Source: Chenopodium formosanum
Taxonomy: Eukaryota > Streptophyta > Magnoliopsida > Caryophyllales > Amaranthaceae
DNA: 64,000 nt
NCBI GenBank assembly: GCA_024500155.1
Contig: CM044871.1
Span: 31,990,728 to 32,054,727, forward strand
Direction of reading: 5' to 3'
The position numbers were made by a program, and so were the translations under genes. Each line of letters starts with the position of its first letter. Position 1 is the stretch's first letter. Positions 22,540 through 33,300 of this stretch are shown here, piece after piece. The notes beneath the pieces were generated by a model. The model worked only from the letters and a program-made list of their open reading frames with translations. It did no database searches and had not been told where the DNA came from.

Positions 22540-23164
22540 TGTTGTGGGTAAAAATACCCCGTACACGTGGACAAATCCCATAGTGACACGTGGCCCAGTT
22601 ATAGGGTGACACGTGTCACCACGGGAAGATGCCACGTAACTCAGAGCCCTTAAGGACTCAGGCCAGTCTCGTCGCGACACGTGGCCCAGTCAGAGGGTGA
22701 CACGTGTCGTCATGAGAAGATTCCATGTGTTAAGGGCATTTGTTCCCTTAATAATCAACATGCCAGAAAACCCTAACAACGTCAGGGCCCAAATCCCGAG
22801 AGATACCAATGAAAGCCGCAAAGCGGCGCCCCCAGAGTAGCACGTGGCATTCACTGATTGCGCAGCCAATCACGTCACGTAAATCTAGGGTATAAACCTT
22901 AGAGAGGGGCACGAGTCCCACCCCTATAAATACCCCAATCATTTATGATGGGGGGGGATTAAGACATTTAAAAACAACAGAGCATTAAATAGCTCCATCT
23001 TCTCTCTACTTTCTCTCTCTAACCTTTTCCGTTCTGATCACTGACTTGATCGTCGGAGGCGAATATTCCGTTGATCGGAATATTCATTGTTTTGCAGGTT
23101 GGACCGTCTCGTTGCCTGAAGAGCGTGACCAGTATCCCAGGAAATCCAAAAAACACCCGAAACA
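22540..23164 (+). mobile_element. 3' LTR of element D
   Basis: TGTTGTGGG to CCGAAACA, nearly identical to the 5' LTR. It carries the same CACGTG cluster and a TATA box at 22925-22932. It is followed by the duplication ACTTG and MULE repeat sequence. Confidence 0.92.
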
Positions 23165-24450
23165 ACTTGTACCGGTGGTTACTTGTTTTATTGGATACTA
23201 GTTACTTGTAAAAATTAACTTATATAGGATTATTTGTATTATTGGTGGTTACTTGTATAGGATTACTTGTATTGGTGGTCACTTTACTTGTATATGGTCA
23301 CTTTTCTTGGATATGGTTACTTGTAGATTTACTTGTACTGGTGGTCACTTGTATAGGGTTTTTTGTATAGAGTTACTTGTATAGAGTTAGGGTTACTTAT
23401 ATAGGTGGTTACTTGTATAGAATTACTTGTATTGTTGGATACTAGTTACTTATATAGGGTTAGGGTTAATTGTATTGTTGGATACTAGTTACTTATATAG
23501 GGTTAGGGTTACTTGTATAGGGTTACTTGTATTTTTGAATACTAGTTGTTTGTATAGGGTTACTTGAATTTTTTTTATAGGGTTACTTGTATTTTTGAAT
23601 ACTAGTTACTTGTATAGGGATACTTGTATAGGTATAATAGTTACTTGTATAAGGTTAGGGTTACTTTTATAGGGTTACTTGTATTTTAATATAGGGTTAC
23701 TTGTATAGGTATACTAGTTACTTGTATAAGGTTAAGGTTACTTGTATTTTTATACAGGGTTACTTGTATTTTAATATATGGTTACTTGTATTTTTATATA
23801 GGGTTACTTGTATAAGGTTAGGGTTACTTTTATAGGGTTACTTGTACTTTTGTATAGGGTTACTTATATAGGGTTACTTGTATAAGGTTAAGGTTACTTT
23901 TATAGGGTTACTTGTATTTTAATATAGGGTTACTTGTATAGGGTTACTTGTATTTTTGTATAGGGTTACTTGTATATGGTTACTAGTATTTTTCAATACT
24001 AGTTACTTGTATTGGGTTACTTGTAGATTTACTTGTATTGGTGGTCACTTGTATAGGGTTACTTGTATAGGGTTAGGGTTACTTGTATATGGTTGGGTTA
24101 CTCGTAGATTCACTTGTATTGTTGGTCACTTGTATAGGGTTACTTGTATAGGGTTAGGGTTACTTGTATATGGTTGGGTTACTTATAGATTCACTTGTAT
24201 TGCTGGTCACTTGTGTAGGGTTACTTGTATAGAGTTACTTGTATAGGGTAAGGGTTACTTGTATAGGGTTACTTTTATTTTTGGATACTAGTTACTTGTA
24301 TTGAGTTACTCGTATAGGGTTAGAGTTACTTGTATAGGGTTACTTGTATAGAGTTACTTGTATAAGGTTACTTGTATAGGATTACTACTTAAGTGATTAC
24401 TGTATAGGGTTATTACTTACTGTTTGCTACTTTTATCAGGGTTTACATGT
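23165..24450 (+). repeat. TTACTTGTA repeat array, central part
   Basis: About 1.3 kb of head-to-tail GGTTACTTGTATA units, many extended to TAGGGTTAGGGTTACTTGTA. Spacing is irregular, mostly 12 to 30 bases. It is continuous with the array at 8880-9332 before the D insertion. The 96-codon open frame at 23956-24246 is a translation of the repeat and not a gene. Confidence 0.85.
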
Positions 24451-24800
24451 AATGGTTACCTGTAATTAAAATGTAAATAAAAAATTAAACTTACAGCATT
24501 AGTATAATATTATAGTCATTAATTCAAAAGTTTATATAATAAAAATAAAAAAATAGAAAAACAATCTATAAATTATTACTCTTACATGTAACCCTAAAAT
24601 AATTTTGGGTTTTGAATTGGAGTTATGGTTCCAAATTCTCTAGCATTTCCTTTAGCTTGCATTGCTCTTGTTTTATTTGCTTTAGGTTGTTTGCCTTTCT
24701 CAAAATGCCCTTTTATTCTTTTGCTTCTGCCTTTTGTGTTTGCTTTTTCTGGATCCATGACTGCAGGGACTTCTTCATTTACCTGATTTGGTGATGTTTC

Positions 24801-27800
24801 CTATTGAACAGTTGAAGATGGTTGTTGATTACTTGATTCTTCTTCTTGATCAGATAAAGTTTCCTTCTCCTTTCTCTTTTCCAATTCCCTTTTGAATTCA
24901 TCTGCTTTCTCTTGTATCAATTTGAAATGTGATTCTACCAAGGTGTATGTTTCTTTGTGGTCTTGACATTTTATGAGTAGATTGTAGCTTCTTCTTGCCA
25001 TTGTGTGATGCCAAGGCATTAATTTGTCTGACTGAAATTCTGCTTCTGTTGCAACTTCATCCTTTTTTTTCCAAACATGTGCTTTTGCCATTTTGGTCCA
25101 TCTTGAAGAAATGTATAAAGTAGGAATCTTTGTCACGATGCAAGATCTTTAAACAATGATAACATAGCCAGCCAACTTCTTCAAAATTCTTGCAAGAACA
25201 TGCTATTTTATTTTCTGCCCGGTTATATGTAACCTTTTGTCTACTACTTTCATCATATTCAATATGCACTTGATAAAAGTAAACGTCTCCTGCAGTAGCA
25301 TGAAGATAAGTTAGGCAACCAATTGAGTACATGAATTTTGTTTCAAAATATCTGAATATGGTTTGTGTATATATTTCAGAAGCATGTCTAAGTAATCCAA
25401 TAAAAGGAATACTTGAAGTTGGGTTGGAATTAGAACATTTAAAATCAGCATTTGACTCATTCTTTCTCATCTCTTCATTGTTTGATTGAATATTTTGAAG
25501 AAATCTGTCAGACTTGTGTTTTTGTTAGCTTTAAATCCAACTGCATTATTTGCACTTTCGCTTCTTTGTGATGATAGCATACCAGCAGAAAAAAAAAATC
25601 TTTACTTAATGTTGTACAATATTTTTCTCTCAAACCATACAATCTTTTGAACCATTTATTGTTTTCAAGTTTGTATTTGGCAATCATTCCTTCCCAGCAT
25701 GTCTTTAATAAAGAAGTATTGTTGTACTTATAAATAATAAACAAAATTTACTTCTTAATTTATAATACATGTAATGGCTACTAGTATAAGTTTGCAGGAA
25801 ATCTTACAATTAACCATTACATGTAATCATTTGTAACCATTACATGTGAAATCTTACAAGTAACCATTACATGTAATATTTTATTAGGAAGATATTTGTA
25901 TGTATTATGTGTTACTAATACAAGTAACCTCTTTATATAACTTAGTAACACATATATTTGTATGTATTATAGTTATATAAAGAGTTTACTTGTATTAGGA
26001 AGTTATAGTGGTTACCTGAAATTCTTCATCTATCACACATCCAGAAAGACATTTGTTAAAGGCATCTTTGAATGAGGTATCTCTTTTTAGTGCTCCAAAC
26101 CTTGATACAGCATTTTTTATAAGGTGCCAAATACATAATCTGTGTCTTGAATGAGGAAACACCTATAAGGTTGAAAATATAGATATTATTTCTTAGCTTA
26201 ATATGCAAGAGTAGTATTTCTTTCATATTCACCATTACTATAATTATAAACATTTTCAGAGAGTACCTTTTCAATTGTTTTAGACATTGTCAAGTCTTAA
26301 TCTGTGAATATTGAAGCAGGTTCACTACCACCCATCGACTTTTTAAAAGTGTCTAAAACCCACTCAAATGTTTCTATTTTCTTATCAGCAATAAAAGCAC
26401 AACCAAACATTACATTCAGCCAATGATTGTTAACACCAAAAAGAGGAGCACAAATAAGATTATATTTGTTTATCCTATATGTGGTATCAAATACAACATC
26501 TCCGTAAATTTGAAAATCTTCCTTCATTTCAGAATCTCTCCAAAAAAAATTGCATTCAGTTTGTTTTGGTTTTCATCGCCTCCTAACTTAAATCTGAAAA
26601 AGAAATTCAGAGGTTACTTGTTTTGTTCACTGTAATTACTTGTATCAAAATGAGGAGTTACCTGTATTAAGAGTTACTTATATATTTGGTTATGAAATAG
26701 GTTACTAGTAGTGTTTAACTGAAAAAATAGTTTTCATCTTCTACTTGTCTTTTGTATAATCTATCTATTACAGTTTGTGCATCACCTCTTTAAATTTCTT
26801 TCATCTTCTTTCTTGAAATATAATTGTAGTGGTCTGTCATACTATGTCCAACAAGCTCTTCCCCGCTAGCTTCATTACTTATTAATCTAAATGCATCTGC
26901 AGTTCTTAATCCACTATCTGTCATTAAATCAATGACTTTTGCCTTGTCCTCAGTTATTTTCCTCTCTGGTCTATGTAAATGCTCCAAAACACTTCTTGTT
27001 AACTCATGGTTATGTGCTATAACATGTTGTTCAACTTCAAACATTCCTTCTTTGTTTTTTTAGCTCTAATAAATGCATTGCAGTCAGCCCTGGTAATAGG
27101 TACATGATGTGTCCTTTTTTTCTTGTTTTCATTTGGCGCAGGGGGTGTTTTTTTTAACTTTTGGGACACATCGGAACCCTTATTTAGAACAAACAAAATC
27201 CTTTCCTTTAAATTCTCTGTGTTTTACTTGTGAATATCTTGTTGTATAATGTCTTATACTAAATCCAATAACCATAGCATGAAGCTTATATTGCTCATAT
27301 ATTTCATCCAAAGTTGATGCTGTAAAACCTACTAGACTTCCTGTAAAATCATCTTCATGAAGTTCATGTTGATTTCCACTTTCTTCTGTCAATGTACTAT
27401 TACTTATTTCTGTAGTACTTGTATTCATATCTGCAAATCATAAGTTGATATTAGGAGTATTCAGTTGGAAGTTGCAACAATACACAATACTTATAATATG
27501 CATGGGGATACTTTAGTTACTTGTATAACCACTTTATTTATGAATTACTTGTAACTTTACTATATTATACATAAAAGTTACTTGTAATACTATAGTAATC
27601 CTATTATATTATTCATAAGGGTTACTTATAACACTATTTCATTCAAGGGTTATTTGTATATAATACATAGACTTACTTGTAACACTACTTATTTATGGGT
27701 TACTTGTAATCCCACTATATTTTAAATATAGGTGTTAATTGTAATATTACTTTTTTTTGTGTTACTTGTAACTCTACTATATTATAGATAGAGGTTACAT

Positions 27801-28972
27801 GTAACACTACATTATTTAGGTGTTACTTGTAACACTACTTTATTTAGAGGATACTTGTATAAATAGAGTTACTTGTAACCTTACAATATTATATATAGAG
27901 GTATTTGTATAGATAGAGTTACTTGTAATCTTACAATATTATAGATAGAGTTACTTGTAATACTACTTTCTTTAGTTGTTACTTGTAATAGTACTATATT
28001 ATAAAAAGAGTTACTTGTAGTATTGTAATACTACTTTATTAGGGGTTACTTGTAACCGTATTATATTATAGATACAGTTACTTGTAACACTACTTTATTT
28101 AGAGGTTACTTGTATAGATAGAGTTACTTGTAACCTTACAATATTATAGATAGAGTTACTTGTATAGAAAGAGTTACTTGTAATCTTACAATTTTATAGA
28201 TAGAGTTACTTGTAACAATACTTTCTTTAGTTGTTACTTGTAACAGTACTATATTATAAATAGAGTTACTTGTAGTCTTGTAATACTACTTCATTACATG
28301 TAACCGTATTATATTATAGATACATCTACTTGTAACACTACTTTATTTAGAGGTTACTTGTATAGATAGAGTTATTTGTAACCTTACAATATTATAAATA
28401 GAGTTAATTGTATAGATAGAGTTGCTTGTAATCTTACAATATTATAGATAGAGTTACTTGTAACACTACTTTCTTTAGTTGTTACTTGTAACAATACTAT
28501 ATTATAAATAGAGTTACTCATAATCTTGTAATACTACTTTATTTAGGGGTTACTTGTAACAGTATTATATTATAGATTGAGTTACTTGTAATAACAATTT
28601 ATTTAGGAGTTACTTGTAACCGTACATTATTATAAATACTGGTTACATGTAACACTACTTTACTTAGGGATTATTGTACAGTTTTTTAAAAAATTTAATA
28701 GAGTTACTTGTTTTTTTTTATTATTTTTTTTTTTATTATGGTTACTTATTTAATGAAAAATAAAATGAAGATTTAGAAGTATTAAATTCACAATTTTTAC
28801 CTTGTATGTTGTTGTTGACATCAAATACCTCAATTTGATTGGATCTATATTCATCTTCCAGATCCAACACCTGATTACTGGTTTGGATTCCCAGATTCAT
28901 CAATGAATCTTCAATTCGTTCGATCTCGAATGATTCCTGTGAATCAGGTAAGTTTTCGAGTTCTTCTGTCAT
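24801..28972 (-). pseudogene. FAR1-type MULE transposase gene, decayed
   Basis: The first exon (28972-28801) encodes an acidic N-terminus and ends at a good donor. A 1.37-kb intron full of repeats follows, and the second exon starts near 27429. In order come: a FAR1 DNA-binding domain (IGFSIRHYTTRY to HNHELT, about 27300-26990); the MULE transposase core (DVVFDTTYRINKYN, about 26500, with further blocks to 25510); and a SWIM zinc finger near 25205-25145 with Cys-x-Cys-x9-Cys-x-His (CSCKNFEEVGWLCYH). The tail is a charged coiled coil. Transposases of this type cut and move MULEs; FHY3 and FAR1 are domesticated relatives. Several frameshifts and stops, for example near 27180 and 26530, make it inactive. 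Confidence 0.85.
27480..28740 (-). repeat. TTACTTGTAA repeat array inside the transposase intron
   Basis: About 1.25 kb of units such as GAGTTACTTGTAACCTTACAATATTATAGATA, bearing the same core as the arrays on the other side of the gene. There is a higher-order unit of about 250 bases: the block starting CTTTATTTAGAGG recurs near 27838, 28091 and 28339. The array fills nearly the whole first intron. Confidence 0.85.
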
Positions 28973-29270
28973 TCTTATTAATGAATTTCTTGAAGAACAA
29001 TTGTTTGAGTTTTACCTCGATTTGCGAATAAGTTTCCTTGGTTTAATCGCCGCTTTAAATCGCCGCAATTAATGTGTTTTTGTGGGTTTTAGGGTTTAGG
29101 GATTCGTTAGTTTTATACATTTCAGTTTTTCTGCACGTGTTTACTAATCCCGTTTTTCGCGCGTTTGACTTCATTATTTTTGGTGACAGTGGCCTGTTGC
29201 ACCCAAAAAGCGTCGTTTCAGTCATTATTAGAATATGATAGAATAAGACCACTATTGGAGAAAAAAAAAA

Positions 29271-29567
29271 TAGTAAATATTATTAAAAGTTTCCAAAAAA
29301 AATAAAAATAAAACAAGTAATGAAATACAATCGTAAAAGAAAAGTTGAAATTAGTAATAAAATATTAAGGGAGTACTCATTTCACCATTTGCTTTCAAGA
29401 ATAAGAGGAGGGTGCCACAATCTACTTCTGTACTAAACAAGTTTTGTTTATCATACAACAAAACCGCTACTTCAAGGCAAGTAACAATTTGCCTATGTAA
29501 CCTTTGCCCCGTAATAAACAAATTTACAAAGATAAACTAGTATTTTCTCGTCTATTAAGGTGGCAAC
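29271..29567. other. Unassigned AT-rich spacer
   Basis: No coding frame, known repeat or element end recognised. Confidence 0.5.
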
Positions 29568-29990
29568 TGTTTCGGCAAAAAATGAGCTAACCGGGCCTTG
29601 GAGGGGTGTCTGAGGACCTCGAATTTGGGCCTTGAATGGACCTGCAAAATGAACCCCGAGCCCCGGGGGTGGACCCCGGGGCGGAGCCTCCGACGCCCAA
29701 GTTAGTAGCCAAACAATGCATATTTTGAGAGGAGTTTAGGGGAGAGAGTGGAGGAGTATGGGCATCTTAGATGATAAGAGTGACCTCCTTTACCTTTGAC
29801 CCCTAGAAGGGTATATATAGGAGTACATAGTGGGTTTGTGAGCCCTAAAAGTACATATATGGACCGTTGTAGGCCATATAGATGCATTTGACTTATTTGG
29901 AGCCTTGTAGACCTTTTTATGCTCTTTGGGCTTATATGGGTAGAATTACCCAAGACTAAAATGGGTATGACCATTTTAGTACCCACAACA
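29568..29990 (-). mobile_element. Solo gypsy-type LTR related to element D
   Basis: Read on the - strand it starts TGTTGTGGGTAC and ends GCCGAAACA, the same termini as the D LTR. It has a TATA-like TATATATAGGAG near its middle and a GC-rich CCCCGGGG segment near its 3' end. There is no primer site or polypurine tract beside it, so it is a solo LTR of 423 bp. I found no matching target duplication. Confidence 0.65.
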
Positions 29991-30106
29991 ACATTTTTTT
30001 TATAGTTAGTAAATAGGATTCAAATCATAGAGTATGCACGTTATGAATAAAATCTACATCAACGGATAGCATATTTAGATATCTGTCTATAAAAACCAGA
30101 CGCAAA

Positions 30107-30108
30107 AA

Positions 30109-30149
<41 letters not shown>
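30107..30149 (+). repeat. Poly(A) tract downstream of the methyltransferase gene
   Basis: About 43 A residues on the + strand, about 180 bases past the stop codon of the gene that runs on the - strand. It reads as poly(T) in the transcript sense, so it is not the gene's own poly(A). It could be the tail of a small retroposed sequence, but no source is recognised. Confidence 0.7.
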
Positions 30150-30150
<1 letters not shown>

Positions 30151-30327
30151 ATCACAGCAGCCAAAGAATGAAAGTTTAAGCCAGGCCATCGACATATTTT
30201 TATTTTTTTGTTCTTGTCTGCATGGAAATTCTATCAAGAATATGTACCCAAATCTGAGCATGACACCTAAGTCACGCTAATGCACATTTATTTAGGCTAA
30301 GAATGAAATTGGGCATAATCTCAGTAC

Positions 30328-33300
30328 TTAAGCGATGAAATCTTTGAATTTTGCGATGCGATCCAGTGCCTGCTCAAATTCATCTTCCTGTAAAGCGATT
30401 GTGAAGCGACAATAACCTGGAATCCCAGTCCATGAACCACTATTGATGCATAAGCCAGTGGCCACCAAAATGGCTTCTCGAATAATAGAGTCTCCTAGTT
30501 CGGTCTTTTGACTATCATCATTTTCGAGTTTATCATGCTTCCCAATATAGTTAGATGGCCTCGCGACCATGGAGACACCCCCTTGGGATGGAAGTACTTC
30601 CCATCCACAGTTCTGTAATGTCTATGTAAATAAGAAAATGACGATACAAGAAGTTAGTTGTAGAAAATATATAGGAAGTATAAAATTCTCAAAAGATTAT
30701 GCAGACAGCAAAATCATAGTGAATGCAGGGAAAAAGTTTGATTAAATGTTTTTCATTGAAGAATTGACCAACAAGGGTTAAGAAAACCAGATAAAACATA
30801 CCTCATTACCCTATATCTCTATTTTTAAATGATTAGCTACAAATTTTCATAACCATCCTCGAAAATACCAGAACCATCAAGTAATTGTCACAGTCTTGTC
30901 AATCCAAATCATTACGTCAAAACCCACCAATATTTTTGGGTTATCATACATATAGAAGTCGTCTTTTAAGTTTTCCCAGAATTCATACAAATATTCCGCA
31001 CAAAAAAACAAAGTACTTAAAGAAAATTTAAGATGAAACACTCCTCTTTTCACACTTATCAATGCATATTTTATTGAGATGAATCTAATAAGACCGCACA
31101 AACGCGTAATATTCCTTGAATATAAATCACCAACTAATTTGAAGAGTGTATAAATCAAAGTGCCATATATTTTTTATAAAATAGTATGATCATCTAGTGT
31201 AAAAAATATGCAGTCAATTGAAAAAACATATGCATATGCATCCTTCTCATTTTTTTAAAACTAAATGTGCATATATTGTATTTCGAAGTGAACCATCTGT
31301 TTTAAATTTTGGAAAAAATATCAAATGTGCAAATTCTGACCCAGCTACCACATGTAGTCCATCAGCTGTGTAACTCTTGCCATATTTAAGCAAATAAAAT
31401 GAATTGGAAAATTTCTTGGTAATAAGATGATTATTATCAAGAAAATGTATTCTATGCAGATTTCGATTAAAAAAAGCCCCTCCACAAAGATTTAAAAACC
31501 AAAACTGTTTGCATTAGTGTTAGAATCCAACCTCTTTGTTATGTATTCTTCTTTATTTTCCTTGTATTTTCCTTATGTATTGTCTCTTTAGTCTTTCTTT
31601 TTACTTTTCTAGACCCTAGGGAGAATTATTGTGTTACTGTCATTTCAACGTTCACTTGTAATTCTCTACTAATGCAATATAAAGCTCTTTAGGGAGCGAA
31701 TGGTTATTCAATCAAAGCTCTCTACCCCGTTGTTATTGCTTTAAGACTTGTGTGTTGTTTAAGCCTTTATAGATATTGTGTTTGCCTTGTTTTAAAGCAT
31801 TCCCCACCAAACCAAGAGACCCTAGAGACGCCCTCATTTTCGTCGGTTCCGCTTGTGCCCGCTTCGAAGTATCGGCCGTCACAAGCCCTGACTCCGCACT
31901 CGTTGTTCTCGTGTGCCCTCTTGAGACACCGTAGGTCCGTGTTGCTGTGTGCTCACGAACCTCTTTGCTTTAGGCTTGCGCCCTTGTCGCCAAAAGACGA
32001 GAGCGCGCCGCACGATCTGGTGTTGAATCATCCGGACCGTGACAATTAGCCTTGATTGCTATATTGCCTGGACTCAGATTCGGGTGTCGTGTCCAACTTG
32101 GTGTGTCTGACACTCCAGATTTATAAATTTACATAAAGGCCACTATATATTTGGGTGTGGATGTGAGGTGTAGTGTCGAAGTGTCAAAGGATCCGACACA
32201 CGACAATCGACGTACAGCAGGCTGTCAAACATAGCTTGACTGTAAAACACGTTGACTACCAACCACTTGAAACAAATTAAATAGCCAAGGCCAAGTATGT
32301 GAGGCAGTTGATTGATCCCATCATGATATAAAGCCTACAATTACTGATATAGAGTAGATTTAAGAGGAAATTAAGACAATTATTATACTACCCCTGTTTC
32401 ATATTATTTGCAACAATTAGACATTTTTCCTCTCTACTTTATGTCAAAATTGTTGCAAATAATATGAAACGGAGGTAGTAACTGAATCCAACAGACACAC
32501 ACATCAGCAGTTAGCATAGTGCATCATCCAAGAAAAAGACTTTAAGAGGATTCAAGAGGTTATGAAGACAATTATTATAATTGAATAGATGCAGGATGGA
32601 AGTTATGAAGACAAAAACAAAACAATAGGTCTTGAGTTAATTACCTCCCTCAAGCGCTGCGACCTCTTTTTCAAAATCCCTTTGTGTTCTGCAACAGATT
32701 CAGAAAGGTTACCAGCTTCTTGCTCAGTCTGAGCTAACAACTTCTTCATAGCATATCTAGTAGTACTATGAGGTTTGGTGAGACCGGCAAAACCATTAGT
32801 TGTTTCAGTAAGTAAAGATCGATCTACCGCAAGGAAAGCAAAGGTCAGCCCTCCAGTAAGCATCTCAAGTGATAAACTTCCAAGCAAAGACACGCAAAAA
32901 GTTGAATTGTGAGAAGAATAGAACTTCGCTAAAGTGGGCTCCAAGTTCCAGGCATCCCAGTTCTTAATATCATATTCTAGCCCTGAGAAAGAGGTATCTA
33001 TCAGAACCCTTGCACCAAATTTAACACAGACTGATAATATATCTTCCATCTCCTCATTGCTGTAAAGCAACCCAGTTGGATTAATAGTAGGACCAGAAAT
33101 ATAAAGCCATGGCTTTTCAACTGACTCCAGTACCTTGGTCAGTACACTAGCAGTTAATTTAAATCCAACATCAGCTTGTGTGGGAATGTTAACAATGTTT
33201 GCTTTCATAAACTTTGCAGCAGCTATGTAGTTCCCATTACAACCAGCAGGAAAACACAATGTGCCACTTTCTTGAATACAGCTAAGTAGCAGCTTGTTAA

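Larger units (their letters stand above)
9333..23164 (+). mobile_element. Ty3/gypsy retrotransposon D (Tat-type), complete but decayed
   Basis: Two LTRs (9333-9958 and 22540-23164) of 626 and 625 bp flank the element. They differ by only about a dozen visible changes, so the insertion is fairly young. A perfect 5-bp duplication ACTTG lies on both sides (9328-9332 and 23165-23169). The order is LTR, primer site, gag, protease, reverse transcriptase, two RNase H domains, integrase, antisense gene, polypurine tract, LTR. The second, archaeal-like RNase H and the antisense gene between pol and 3' LTR point to the Tat lineage. A solo LTR of another family sits in gag. Confidence 0.92.
23165..29270 (-). 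mobile_element. Mutator-like element, right segment
   Basis: The rest of the MULE after the D insertion, holding the right part of the TTACTTGTA array and the transposase gene on the - strand. The Ulp1-like gene on the other side of D is on the + strand, so the two genes converge on the repeat array. The right end is put near 29270, where the transposase leader stops and unrelated AT-rich sequence begins. I could not find a terminal repeat because the left end is off-window. Confidence 0.65.

Noticed and set aside
23165..24450. TAGGGTTAGGG strings suggesting an interstitial telomere
   Set aside because: The strings are single or double units scattered among TTACTTGTA copies, with no run of TTTAGGG. 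They belong to the MULE repeat array.
27480..28740. Regular short repeats resembling a CRISPR array
   Set aside because: Units are degenerate, spacing varies, spacers are themselves repeated, and the context is a plant transposase intron.
31750..32049. Open frame of 99 codons in MMT intron 11
   Set aside because: It ends exactly at the solo LTR and its target duplication and has no recognisable domain.
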